This document shows positions 35,689 through 45,300 of a stretch of 64,000 nt of DNA, one piece after another (the stretch's first letter is position 1; every line of letters begins with the position of its first letter). Below the pieces are notes generated by a model, which was given only the letters and a program-made list of their open reading frames with translations, was not told where the DNA came from and made no database searches. Location of the stretch: the NCBI RefSeq assembly GCF_900103545.1, contig NZ_FNHH01000010.1, positions 1 through 64,000 of the forward strand. The letters run 5' to 3'. A program made the translations under genes and the position numbers. Source of the DNA: Daejeonella rubra. GTDB lineage: Bacteria > Bacteroidota > Bacteroidia > Sphingobacteriales > Sphingobacteriaceae.

Positions 35689-36606
35689 TTATTTCTTTTT
35701 TGACATTACCCACTCGCGTCCGGGCTTATCAACCCTGAAGCTTTCCATATTACCTTTATCCTGAAGAGTAATGTAAGCAGTTCTTCCGTCCTTACCTCCA
35801 AATGCAATATTACTTGGCAATTTACCTATTGTGCTAATCTCCCTGATTAACTTTCCAGCTGGAGATAGCTTGGCAACAGTTCCTTTACCATGTCTTGTTA
35901 TGTACAAATTACCATCAGCATCACATCTCATACCATCCATTCCAAAATCAGGAAATTCGTGAATAAGACGTTTATTACTTATTTCTCCTTTTTCATTCAA
36001 ATCATACTTCCAGACTTTGCGCTGAACCGACTCATTAACATATAAAAATTTATTATCCGGGCTAACTTCAATTCCATTAGTGGTCCCCATACTGTCGAGC
36101 ATCGTAAATTTACCATTAGTATCGATACGCCAGATCCTACCAGTATTTTCTTTCCAGTTCGGATCGCTGGCATATAATCTGTCTTTATTATCGATAGCAA
36201 TATCATTAGGTTGACTCATTCTGGAATTATGAGCAAAAACACTGATAGCTTTGGTTAACATATTAACTTTAAGGATATTATGTTTGGTATAATCTGCAAT
36301 CAGCATATTACCTTTACTATCGAAACGAATTCCGTTTCCAATACTACCGGCAGGAAGCTCAATAAACAAACTTGCTTTTCCATTAGTAGTAATCTGTCCG
36401 ATTGTACCTTGTTTTCCATAATTAACAGCATAAACAGTACCTGTTAGTCCAACAGCTGGTCCTTCGGCACCTGAGGTGAAGCTTTTTGCAGGTGTTAATT
36501 CACTCGAAACAAATAGCTCCTGAGCTGTACTGATCAGAACAGAACCGGACAATAAAATTGACAAGCACAATGCCTTAGCTATCTTATTATTTAAATGGAA
36601 GACCAT
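35689..36606 (-). CDS. SMP-30/gluconolactonase-like exported protein
   Basis: 305 aa. Signal peptide (LCLSILLSGSVLISTAQ) followed by a six-bladed SMP-30/gluconolactonase/LRE propeller: GAEGPAVGLTGTVYAVNYG, FDSKGNMLIADYTKHNIL, MSQPNDIAIDNKDRLYASD and MDGMRCDADGNLYITRHGKG. The residues E, N and D of these blades form the divalent-metal lactonase site. Such enzymes open aldonolactones to aldonates, the logical step after the PQQ dehydrogenase. The start is the ATG at 36606; a longer reading to 36678 would add 24 residues before the signal. Confidence 0.88.
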   Translation of the reverse strand: MVFHLNNKIAKALCLSILLSGSVLISTAQELFVSSELTPAKSFTSGAEGPAVGLTGTVYAVNYGKQGTIGQITTNGKASLFIELPAGSIGNGIRFDSKGNMLIADYTKHNILKVNMLTKAISVFAHNSRMSQPNDIAIDNKDRLYASDPNWKENTGRIWRIDTNGKFTMLDSMGTTNGIEVSPDNKFLYVNESVQRKVWKYDLNEKGEISNKRLIHEFPDFGMDGMRCDADGNLYITRHGKGTVAKLSPAGKLIREISTIGKLPSNIAFGGKDGRTAYITLQDKGNMESFRVDKPGREWVMSKKK

Positions 36607-36828
36607 ATTTTGTTCAATTAGAATTAGAATCAGATTTAATATATGAGTAAAAAAAACGGGGTATCCCCTATCAAGCAATAAATATAATCATGCAATCTAT
36701 ACTTCATTGAACCCTGGTTCAAAAACATAGTATAATGTTACAGTAATAAGGATCAAATTAAGTTCCAGATATTGGCATTGATCGCTTATCATTCAAAAGA
36801 TTTAACGCCAATTTACCCGTGTTAAAAG

Positions 36829-37371
36829 CTATTTCAAACTCAAAACATACAGAATCATAGCTCTGGCGTCATCATCTGATAAAGCTGGATGTGGTGACAT
36901 TGGAACTTGCCCCCAAACACCACTGCCTCCGGTTTTTACTTTATTTACCAGGTAATCTATATTAGATTTCGTTTTTTCATATTTATTGGCAACTTCTTTA
37001 TAAGATGGGCCTAAAAGTTTATCTTGTACCTTATGACAAGCAAAACAATCTGATTTTGAAATAAGCATCTCACCCTTTTTTATATCAGCATTATCAGTAT
37101 TCTCAACAGCTTTAACTACCGCTGCCGGCTGACTTTCTTTTACTACTGGTTTTGCAGTTACAGTTTCACTTACTTTAACTTCGGCAGTTTTATTTTCAGA
37201 AGCAACTGCAACAGTACTTACAGTAGCTGAGGCAGTACTATCTGCAACAGTAATAACTTCACTGGTATCTGCAGAAACCAGAGAAGTTGTATCGGACTCA
37301 CTTGCTTTCTCTGAAGAACTATTACAGGCAATAAAAAGGGCACATACACCCAGTACTAAAATTCTTTTCAT
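36829..37371 (-). CDS. Lipoprotein cytochrome c with low-complexity linker
   Basis: 180 aa. Lipobox LFIAC with lipid on C16. Residues 17-95 are a serine/threonine/alanine/valine-rich linker without predicted fold, and residues 97-180 form one cytochrome c domain (C109-F-A-C112-H113, LLGPSYKEVANKY, and a methionine in QVPMSPHPALSDDDA). The linker would let the heme domain reach partners from its membrane anchor. It is similar to cytochrome c-551/552-type domains. Upstream, 37372-37618 is a gap that ends with a terminator, so this gene may start a new transcript. Confidence 0.92.
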   Translation of the reverse strand: MKRILVLGVCALFIACNSSSEKASESDTTSLVSADTSEVITVADSTASATVSTVAVASENKTAEVKVSETVTAKPVVKESQPAAVVKAVENTDNADIKKGEMLISKSDCFACHKVQDKLLGPSYKEVANKYEKTKSNIDYLVNKVKTGGSGVWGQVPMSPHPALSDDDARAMILYVLSLK

Positions 37372-37573
37372 TTTTTTAATAATACTAATTATAGGCTATA
37401 CGAAATTGTACAGCACAATTCTATTTAAAAAATCCCGGATTTTAAATTAAAATAACAAATTGGATGCCTGCAAGCAGATTTTTTAGATTTGAAGAGAGAA
37501 TTGTTACACAATAGTTGTAAAAACAATTAAACCGGGCGGCTAAATTCTTTTAAAAAAGATATGAAAGGATTGC

Positions 37574-37613
37574 AAAAACATCATTACGCTTCAATTCATA
37601 AAACGTAATGATG
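37574..37613 (-). terminator. Terminator after the haloperoxidase-like gene
   Basis: Stem catcattacg / cgtaatgatg with a 15-base loop; on the minus strand it is followed by TTTTT. It lies 6 bp after the haloperoxidase stop and divides the catabolic region into two transcripts. Confidence 0.8.
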
Positions 37614-37618
37614 ATTAA

Positions 37619-38926
37619 TTAATATAATTTTCCGAGAATAAATTCACCAATTTTTCGGCCTTCGACTAATCCTTCCTCCATGGCTTCTCTGTAATGAATT
37701 CCACCATATAAGCGACTTAAAGCAGCCTCCTGTGCAGCCTGTTGAACACTTTCAAATTTTCTGTCTGGCCAGCCCCAGGCTCTTTCAGTATCATCAACAA
37801 AGGGAGTGTTTTTTCCATAAATTTTCTCCAATATTGTTGCTGAAGTACTGGATATGATAGAATGTCCACTGGTATATTCAGGAAATGGAGGAGTTTGTAA
37901 ATATGGCTTCCATGAGTTATCTACGTGCTGATTAATGTAAGTCTCAGGTCTGATTAAGTCATATGTAAACTTTGTATTCCAACAGGCAATAAAAGCATCC
38001 ATTATACCAATTGAGACTCCAGTGTATGAAAAAACAGTTTTTCCGAAGTCTGCTTTTTGATTTTTACAAACTATCCCGGTAATTCCCATCCAATGGCCAC
38101 CAGGGGTCATCGCTTTAGTTGCATACATAACGTGTCCTGAAACATTCACTTTAAAGCCATTGCAATCCCAAAAATCAGCAATTGCCTTTTGTTCTACAGT
38201 TAATGTTTTACCTGTTTCATAAACTTCCAAAGCAAGGTCATAAAATTTAGTGCCTTTAACCTTACTGAATTCAGCCGGAGGTTTTGGAAGGAACTGGCTG
38301 GCAGAATCGATCAATACCGTCCTTATCTTCATCCAGTTTGGCTCAATTGCAGGCATATAGGCCGGTGGAGTTGGCACCCACCTGCTCTCATCAGTACTAT
38401 TCACAGTGTATTTTACCGCAGATCGAGTTTGTCTATAATTATCCTTTTTACTCCAATCCAAAACTGATTTGCTTACTAACTTCGCATAGTTCTGTGATGC
38501 TTCGATCATTTCTTCAGGCATACCATGGTTTATTGCCAATTGAACATGATCATCAATTATGTTCTGGACAGAATCTTTGGAAAATGTCAATTCCTGACCA
38601 ACATAAGAAAGTGCCAATAAAGCTGACAATTCAGTATTAATTCCCTTATCTGGTAATGGAGCAGATTTGAATCCTGGTAATTTCGAGCTTAGGGATTTGA
38701 ATTCCTTCGATTTAGTGGCCATTACTTCATATGCAGCGATATTGCTATAGGCATAAATTCTACTGGCTACAGGTGGAGTAAAAATATCATGAGTTATAAC
38801 TTCAGTTAACTCCCCAACCGCCTTTGAATATAATTCGGGATTCGCGAAAACAGAATCATAGTCATTTTTAGTTGCACAGCCACTTAGCAGAATACATGCA
38901 AAGAAGATCAGAAATATCCTTCTCAT
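37619..38926 (-). CDS. Vanadium-dependent haloperoxidase-like PAP2 lipoprotein
   Basis: 435 aa. Lipobox LLSGC with lipid on C17. The vanadate/phosphate-binding signature of the haloperoxidase-PAP2 superfamily is complete: K319-x6-R326-P, S353-G-H355 within EYTSGHS, and S-R405-x5-H411 (SRLYGGIH). It could use vanadate and peroxide to oxidise halides, or act as a phosphatase; sequence cannot decide. Proteins of this type often lie beside CRTAC1-like VCBS proteins in Bacteroidota. The start is ATG 38926; an extension to 39031 would put 35 hydrophobic residues before the lipobox. Confidence 0.85.
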   Translation of the reverse strand: MRRIFLIFFACILLSGCATKNDYDSVFANPELYSKAVGELTEVITHDIFTPPVASRIYAYSNIAAYEVMATKSKEFKSLSSKLPGFKSAPLPDKGINTELSALLALSYVGQELTFSKDSVQNIIDDHVQLAINHGMPEEMIEASQNYAKLVSKSVLDWSKKDNYRQTRSAVKYTVNSTDESRWVPTPPAYMPAIEPNWMKIRTVLIDSASQFLPKPPAEFSKVKGTKFYDLALEVYETGKTLTVEQKAIADFWDCNGFKVNVSGHVMYATKAMTPGGHWMGITGIVCKNQKADFGKTVFSYTGVSIGIMDAFIACWNTKFTYDLIRPETYINQHVDNSWKPYLQTPPFPEYTSGHSIISSTSATILEKIYGKNTPFVDDTERAWGWPDRKFESVQQAAQEAALSRLYGGIHYREAMEEGLVEGRKIGEFILGKLY

Positions 38927-39002
38927 ATCAATATTGAAATAGTTTGTATAAAAATAAAAAAAAACAGCAAAGATGTGTGAAATACACATAATAAGAATAA
39001 AC

Positions 39003-39023
39003 ATCCGGCTTTTGACACCGGAT
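39003..39023 (-). terminator. Weak hairpin after the SelA-like gene
   Basis: A 6-bp stem atccgg / ccggat with a 9-base loop, with only a mixed T stretch after it on the minus strand. It may allow partial read-through into the haloperoxidase-like gene. Confidence 0.35.
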
Positions 39024-39036
39024 ATTTTCAAATGGA

Positions 39037-40707
39037 TCAGGTTGCTAATGGTGGGCCCTTTGGAACCAGAACTTTTCGTCGAACTGGTTTGAGAGAATTG
39101 CGTTTAGCAGTGAATTTTGCAGTGCGGTATTCACCCATATGAATATCACCTGAAAAAGTATCTCCGTTTAAATTTCCAGAAAAATAGAACGTGATCTGAT
39201 CTCCGGGCTTAGAAAGAGTACTGCTTAATTTAATCTGATCGCCCTCAATCGTACCGCCAATACTTCTTTCATCAAACTGGCTTTTATGAGATCCATTAAC
39301 CCAGTTCCCATCTTGCTGAATATTGAGGCTATGTTTAATAATACTGCTGAAAAATTTAACATCGACATCCCATAGACCACTAATATTACCTGATGGAGCA
39401 GCCATCGCACTAGATTTAGGACTTCGTTTTCTGTTTAGAATTTCAAATACTCTTTCTGCCACCATTTTATCTTCACCTTCCTGCATATGACTTGAAACCA
39501 GATCAATAGAAGTAGTTCCGTCACTTTGATCTTTAGATCCAACTGCGACCCTTGGCTTGGTACTTCCAAGCTCTTCGGCGATTTCGTAGCCCGTCACATT
39601 GAATTTCGCCGGATCCCATGAAACCCATAATGTTGGGTGCTTATTTGATAATTCAACAGGTTCTGAAATGGATGTTTTAATACCTTCAATAGTAAGCACT
39701 TTTTTTGCAATCGTATTTAACCTGTTCATCCAGCTTTTATACTCAGCATCATGATCACGTTTTAACCAGGTTTCCACTGCCGCCATCATACCAATCATTT
39801 CTTCACGGCCAACTTTATTATCACGTCCAGGACCATGGTGAGGTGAACTTGCCTGCCATGCAGATTGTAAAATATCCTTTCTTCCAAGCATTAAACCAGC
39901 ACATTGTGGTCCCCTGATCGCTTTGCCGCCACTATAAGCAACAACATCTGCTCCTCTTTTGATATGAACTGAAGGGATTGTCAGATTTTCTGCAGCAGCA
40001 TCGATAAGAATAGGAATATTCTTCGGTTTAGCTACACTGGCAATCACTTCAAGAGAAAATGGCTGACCTGTAAATGATCCATTTACAGCATTTACATAGA
40101 TCATGGCTGTTTTGGAGTTGATCGCTTTTTCTAGTTCAGCAGCATTTGAAACATGAACGATCTTCACTCCAATATTACGAACTGCATGATCATAGGTATT
40201 TCTTGAATATAAAGGAATGATCACTTCATTTTTATCAAAACCTGAAAGGTCAGGTATACGGATTAATTTTTCAGGATCGCCACCAGTTACACAAGCGGCA
40301 GTTACATGTTTCATTCCTGCGGCACAACCTGCAGAAACCATTCCCCATTCAGATTTGGTTAAGTCAGCTAATCTCTGTCCGATACCTTCTGCCAATTCAT
40401 CATACTGAACGAAATTATGCGAAGCGGCTTCCATGGCTTGCCGAACCGGAGGGAGTTCAAGGCAACCTCCAATGATGGTATATGCACCTCTGCAATTGAT
40501 TATTGGTTCCACCCCAATTGAACGAAATATATTATCCTCAGCCATGAAAGAGGTAACAGTAGAAATTCCCTTTGCTTGAGTTGTCATTGAAGATATAACA
40601 ACTCCGGAAGAACCTTCAGTTGTTTCGGCTAATACAGATTCTTTACCAAGTACAGTTCCAGCCAAAGGAATCATAGCAAGGCCTTTTAAAACATTTCTTC
40701 GTTTCAT
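39037..40707 (-). CDS. Exported SelA/DgaE-like PLP enzyme with extra C-terminal domain
   Basis: 556 aa. Residues 1-28 are a Tat-type signal (KRRNVLKGLAMIPLAG). Residues 55-430 are an aminotransferase-class-V-like fold of the SelA/DgaE group: INCRGAYTIIGG, the pyridine-nitrogen aspartate D236 in LIDAAAE, and the PLP lysine K262 in AYSGGKAIRGPQ. DgaE converts glucosaminate 6-phosphate to a 2-keto-3-deoxy acid. Residues 441-545 form an extra beta-rich domain (SGLWDVDVKFF... ITFYFSGNLNGDTFSGDI) of unknown role, perhaps lipocalin-like. Export via Tat would allow PLP to be loaded in the cytoplasm. It is followed by a haloperoxidase-like gene and preceded 43 bp by the cytochrome/PQQ fusion. Confidence 0.82.
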   Translation of the reverse strand: MKRRNVLKGLAMIPLAGTVLGKESVLAETTEGSSGVVISSMTTQAKGISTVTSFMAEDNIFRSIGVEPIINCRGAYTIIGGCLELPPVRQAMEAASHNFVQYDELAEGIGQRLADLTKSEWGMVSAGCAAGMKHVTAACVTGGDPEKLIRIPDLSGFDKNEVIIPLYSRNTYDHAVRNIGVKIVHVSNAAELEKAINSKTAMIYVNAVNGSFTGQPFSLEVIASVAKPKNIPILIDAAAENLTIPSVHIKRGADVVAYSGGKAIRGPQCAGLMLGRKDILQSAWQASSPHHGPGRDNKVGREEMIGMMAAVETWLKRDHDAEYKSWMNRLNTIAKKVLTIEGIKTSISEPVELSNKHPTLWVSWDPAKFNVTGYEIAEELGSTKPRVAVGSKDQSDGTTSIDLVSSHMQEGEDKMVAERVFEILNRKRSPKSSAMAAPSGNISGLWDVDVKFFSSIIKHSLNIQQDGNWVNGSHKSQFDERSIGGTIEGDQIKLSSTLSKPGDQITFYFSGNLNGDTFSGDIHMGEYRTAKFTAKRNSLKPVRRKVLVPKGPPLAT

Positions 40708-40750
40708 AAGTATCTCTTATTTAATATTTTAGTTAATATCTCTGATATTT

Positions 40751-42289
40751 TTATAACTTCTGCAGGGGTATTAACCTCACAAGAATACCTGTATCTTCAG
40801 TCATCGCATATAAAAACTGATCCGGACCATATACAACTTCCCTTATCCTGCCAAGATTATGCAGAAGAGCTTCATCGTGTACGAAAGTGTCATCTTTCAT
40901 AACAAGCCGATAAAGTTTTTTAGTTGCCAAACCACCAATGAAAATATTCCCATCCCATCCTGGATAACGGTTACCATAAACAAAGTCAAAATCAGATGGT
41001 GCAACTGCGTAATGATGAATGGGTGGTTCAATACCCTCTTTCAGTGGACTTTCTGAAATAATTGCCCCACTGTATTCCAGACTGTAAGTTGCTATTGGCC
41101 ATCCATAATTAGCTCCAGGCTTTAAAATATTCAATTCATCACCTGCTAATTCCCCAAATTCAACAACCATCATTCTTCCTGTTTTTGGATCCCGGCGCAT
41201 ACCCTGATGCATCCGATGTCCATAGGAATAGATCTCAGGTAAAGCACCGGGAGTATTGACAAAAGGATTGTCCGGGGGAATACTACCATCATCATTAAAA
41301 CGCATCGTTTTGCCATCGTAATTTGAAAGACTTTGAGCATTCTTCCTGTCACTATGAATACCAACTGAGAAAAACAGATAGCCCTTACTATCAAATCCTA
41401 TTTTACTTCCAAACCAGTCGCCATTATTTTTAAATGGGCCGGCTTTATATAGAGTTTTCTCTTCAATCAGCTTATTTTCAACTAATTTAGCACGCATTAA
41501 AGCGGTATAACCACCTGTGCCTGCACTTTTAACAGGCTCAATAAAATAAGAAAGATAGATCAATCTGTTCTTTTCAAAACCAGGATGAAGCTTTATATCA
41601 CGGAGGCTTCCAGGAATATTCCCTGAAAGTGTATCAATTTGTTTTCCATTCTTAAATCGCAATATTTTACCACTTCTTTCTGCAATTAAAAGCGTTTGAT
41701 CTGGTAAAAACGCCATACTCCAAGCTCTCTTAAGGCCTTTGGCAACAGTATCAACCATTAATGCTAACTCTTCGGAGGCTATAGCATTAGTAACTTTTTG
41801 AGGCAAGGGAAAATAAGGACTGGGTATTGTTTTATCGATCTTATAATTCTTTATTGGAAGTGCCTTAGACAATGAATTAAGATCCTGTTTGGCGAACTGA
41901 CGTATATAAGCGATCAGCTGCCAGCGTTTTTCCTCAGATAAAGCCGTGCCATAGGCTGGCATGATTCCTTTACCATTACTTAACTTCCAGAAGATAGCCC
42001 CATCTTTCTGAGCAGTTACCACTCTGCTATGAAAATTTGCAGGCTCTATTTTATACCTGCCAGGTTGCCCGTCACCAAGACCATTCTGCCCGTGACATGT
42101 TACACAAAGCATGTTATAGAGCTTTTCACCCTCTCTAATTACCTGAGGAGAAAATGGAAAGGGACTTTTAATTGTATCAGCTGATGCAGGTGCTTTCCAT
42201 GGCTCCTGCTGAATGTATCCGGAGGTAAAAGAAATTAAAATTAAAGACCCCAGTCCAACAAGCAAAAAAGCAAAACTTCTATTTTTCAT
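40751..42289 (-). CDS. Cytochrome c / PQQ-dependent sugar dehydrogenase fusion
   Basis: 512 aa. An N-terminal export signal (LLVGLGSLILISFTSG) precedes a cytochrome c domain (C62-V-T-C65-H66, GIMPAYG methionine) and then, from about residue 175, a GSDH-like propeller (AWSMAFLPDQTLLIAERSG, HRMHQGMRRDPKTGRMMVVE, NYGWPIATYS). One chain therefore carries the oxidase and its electron acceptor. The cytochrome part is a close relative of the separate protein at 34511-34981 and the dehydrogenase part of the GSDH superfamily. The sugar is unknown. It starts a run with the SelA-like gene. Confidence 0.92.
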   Translation of the reverse strand: MKNRSFAFLLVGLGSLILISFTSGYIQQEPWKAPASADTIKSPFPFSPQVIREGEKLYNMLCVTCHGQNGLGDGQPGRYKIEPANFHSRVVTAQKDGAIFWKLSNGKGIMPAYGTALSEEKRWQLIAYIRQFAKQDLNSLSKALPIKNYKIDKTIPSPYFPLPQKVTNAIASEELALMVDTVAKGLKRAWSMAFLPDQTLLIAERSGKILRFKNGKQIDTLSGNIPGSLRDIKLHPGFEKNRLIYLSYFIEPVKSAGTGGYTALMRAKLVENKLIEEKTLYKAGPFKNNGDWFGSKIGFDSKGYLFFSVGIHSDRKNAQSLSNYDGKTMRFNDDGSIPPDNPFVNTPGALPEIYSYGHRMHQGMRRDPKTGRMMVVEFGELAGDELNILKPGANYGWPIATYSLEYSGAIISESPLKEGIEPPIHHYAVAPSDFDFVYGNRYPGWDGNIFIGGLATKKLYRLVMKDDTFVHDEALLHNLGRIREVVYGPDQFLYAMTEDTGILVRLIPLQKL

Positions 42290-42382
42290 TACACTATTTA
42301 AATTTAAATCAACTTGTTAAAATACTTATAATCAACAAATTAAATTTTAATAAAAGACCTCCCAGAATTCAAATCATGCAGG

Positions 42383-45300
42383 TCACTTAATTTTAATCAC
42401 CTGTGCTTCAGCATTATTGATACCAAAAACAAACTGTACACCAGCTTTTTTACCTGAATCAATTGTCTGAAGGCTTCTCACATTTCCACGAATATTTAAA
42501 CCGCTTTTCCATTGAGGCACGTAGGTGAACGCACCATTTCCTGAGCCAGTTAATAAGGTACCGTTACTAGCTGTGTACTGTCCAAATTTGATTCTGGTCC
42601 ATGAATTATTTCCTGCAAATAGCAGGTCCTTTTTACCGTCACCGTTTGCATCGAAAGATGCTATGCCATAAACAGGAGCATATTGCGCCTCAATTGGCAA
42701 ATGGATTAATTTAAATCCATTTCCTGTATTCTCAAGATAGATAGTTTCAAGAATTTCGGCTTTAAGCACCTTTGCATCTTTTAACTGATCTGATGTAAAC
42801 AGATCGGTAATTGTTGCATTTGCATATTTATGATATTCCAGAAAATTCTTTTTAATAACCGGAAGCTGGTCTGAAAGATCATCACGGGAGGCTGCAGGAT
42901 AAGATACACCATCAATATAGTAGCAGAAAATTGGGTCAATAGAACCATTATCATCAAAATCTTTGAAATAAATATTCAATGGCTCCTTTTCACTTGCTTT
43001 GAACTGTGCATTTAGTCCAAGATTACCAATAATAAGATCTTTATCGCCATCATTATCCATATCATCTGCATATATGCGATTCCACCAGCCTGTAGAGCCA
43101 AATTTTATATAGGTAGAGGAAACATCTTTTAATTTGCCATTTTGATTTAGAAACACCTTTACAGGCATCCATTCACCAACTAAAATGAGATCTTCTTGTT
43201 TATCTTTATTCAAATCAAGCCATATAGCATCGGTAACCATTCCTATTTGCTTAATTTCAGGAGCGATACGAGCTGTTCCATCTGTATAATTCCCTTTGCC
43301 ATCATTGAGAAGAATTTTACTTTCAGGAGCACTTGGATACATTCCAGGAACCAATCGACCACCAACAAACAGATCCATATCGCCATCAGCATCTATATCT
43401 GAAGCTTTTACAGTTCCGGTACTGATCAACATGGCCGGAAGTGCATTTACTTTTCTGGAGAAATTACCTTTACCATCATTAATATAAAGACGATCCTGCA
43501 ATAAATTATTATCCGGTGCAAACTCATAGCCACCACTAGCGACATACAGATCCATATCCCCATCATTATCTATATCAAGAAATTCTGCTGCAGTATCTTC
43601 AGATTGTGCATCTGCATCGAGAGCTGGAGAAGGTTTTCCAACAAATTGACCACCTGTAGTCTGTATGAATAATGACCCGGCTTGTCCGGCTGCTCCGCCA
43701 ATAAACAGGTCTTCGATTCCATCCCCATTTATGTCAGCTTTTGCCATACATGGCCCCTGCCTTGACAAATAATTGGGTAATAAAGTCTGAATGGTAAAAT
43801 CGTTAAAAGAGTTTTCTTTATGAGTATATTTTATTGATGATGAATTAGTTAAATAGGCTTCAGAGCCTGGAAAAGGAAGATATTGAGGAGCCTGACTAGC
43901 ATTCTTCAAATCAACAGTAATTGTTTGGTTAACCTTTACGTTATTCATTTTTTGAATTTTATCATTTGGCCAAACTATCACCAAAGAATCCAGCACCTTT
44001 GTACTACCCAAACCAAAATTTAATATGGGATCCACTGATGATTGAAATCCGCGGACAGGGATCTGCTCCTGAAAGTATTTCTTTCCTTTACTGTATGCTA
44101 TAACTTTGGCTCCAATACCCCATGAGTTATTTTTGTCGCCGTTTAACTTGACTTTCAAGTAGGAATTCTTGTTAAAAAGTTCAGTATTATTCCTGTAGAT
44201 ACCTGCATAATCATTGGTATTACTAACAATTAAGTCCATATCACCATCATTATCGAGATCTGCATAAGCAGCACCTGCAGAGATCCCCGACTGATCAAGT
44301 CCCCATTCCTTATTTTTATTTTCAAACCGGTCATTTCCGGTATTGTGAAAGACATAATTAGGCATCTGAATGGTAGGCATTTTTTCAATAAAGTCCTTAA
44401 CAGTGGTCTCTTTTCCCTCCTGCCTTGATTTAATTGTTTGATCCATTGTAAATTTCAAAAAATCCATGTCGGTATAATCCTTCACGTATCCATTTGTAAT
44501 AAACAGATCCTTATGACCATCATTATCTAAGTCAGAAAAAAGAGCAGACCAGCTCCAATCCGTATTTGAAATTCCTGCCAACTGCCCTATCTCAGAAAAT
44601 GTTCCGTCTCCATTATTTTTTTGAAGCATGTTCCTGCTAAATTGATAGTAAAAGCCCTTTTCAAATAAAAATTGCATTTTATCAAAATTTTCTGAACCAG
44701 AATGCATCTTTTGAGTTTTGTTATCTTCCGGAAGCATGTCCAGCGTTACCAGATCAGGTAATCCATCATTATTGAAATCAGCCACATCCGATCCCATGGA
44801 ATACATGGATATCTGATCCATGCTTTCTGTTAGCTTATCGGTAAATGTTCCATTTCCATTATTGATGAACAGATAATCAGGTTCATTAAAATCATTTGAA
44901 ACATAGATATCTGGCCAGCTGTCTGCATTTATATCAGAAACTGCAACACCTAATCCAAAAGTTAATACATTGGAAGTAATACCAGCTTCAGCACTGATAT
45001 CTTTAAAAGAACCATTATCATTCCGATACAGCTTATTTGCAAAATCCGGGTTCTGCTCTTTACGCAACTGCACATTTTCCTGAACTCCGGTACTGTATTT
45101 CTGTAAAGAGTGATTAATCAGGAACATGTCCAGATCCCCATCTTTATCATAATCAAAAAATGAGGCTTGAGTAGAATAACCCTGATCTGCAAGGCCATAT
45201 TCTTCAGCCTTTTCTGTAAAGGTGAGATCGCCGTTATTTATAAACAATAAGTTTTTTCTGCGGGCTGGGTCTATATCAGCTGAACGACAAACATAGATAT

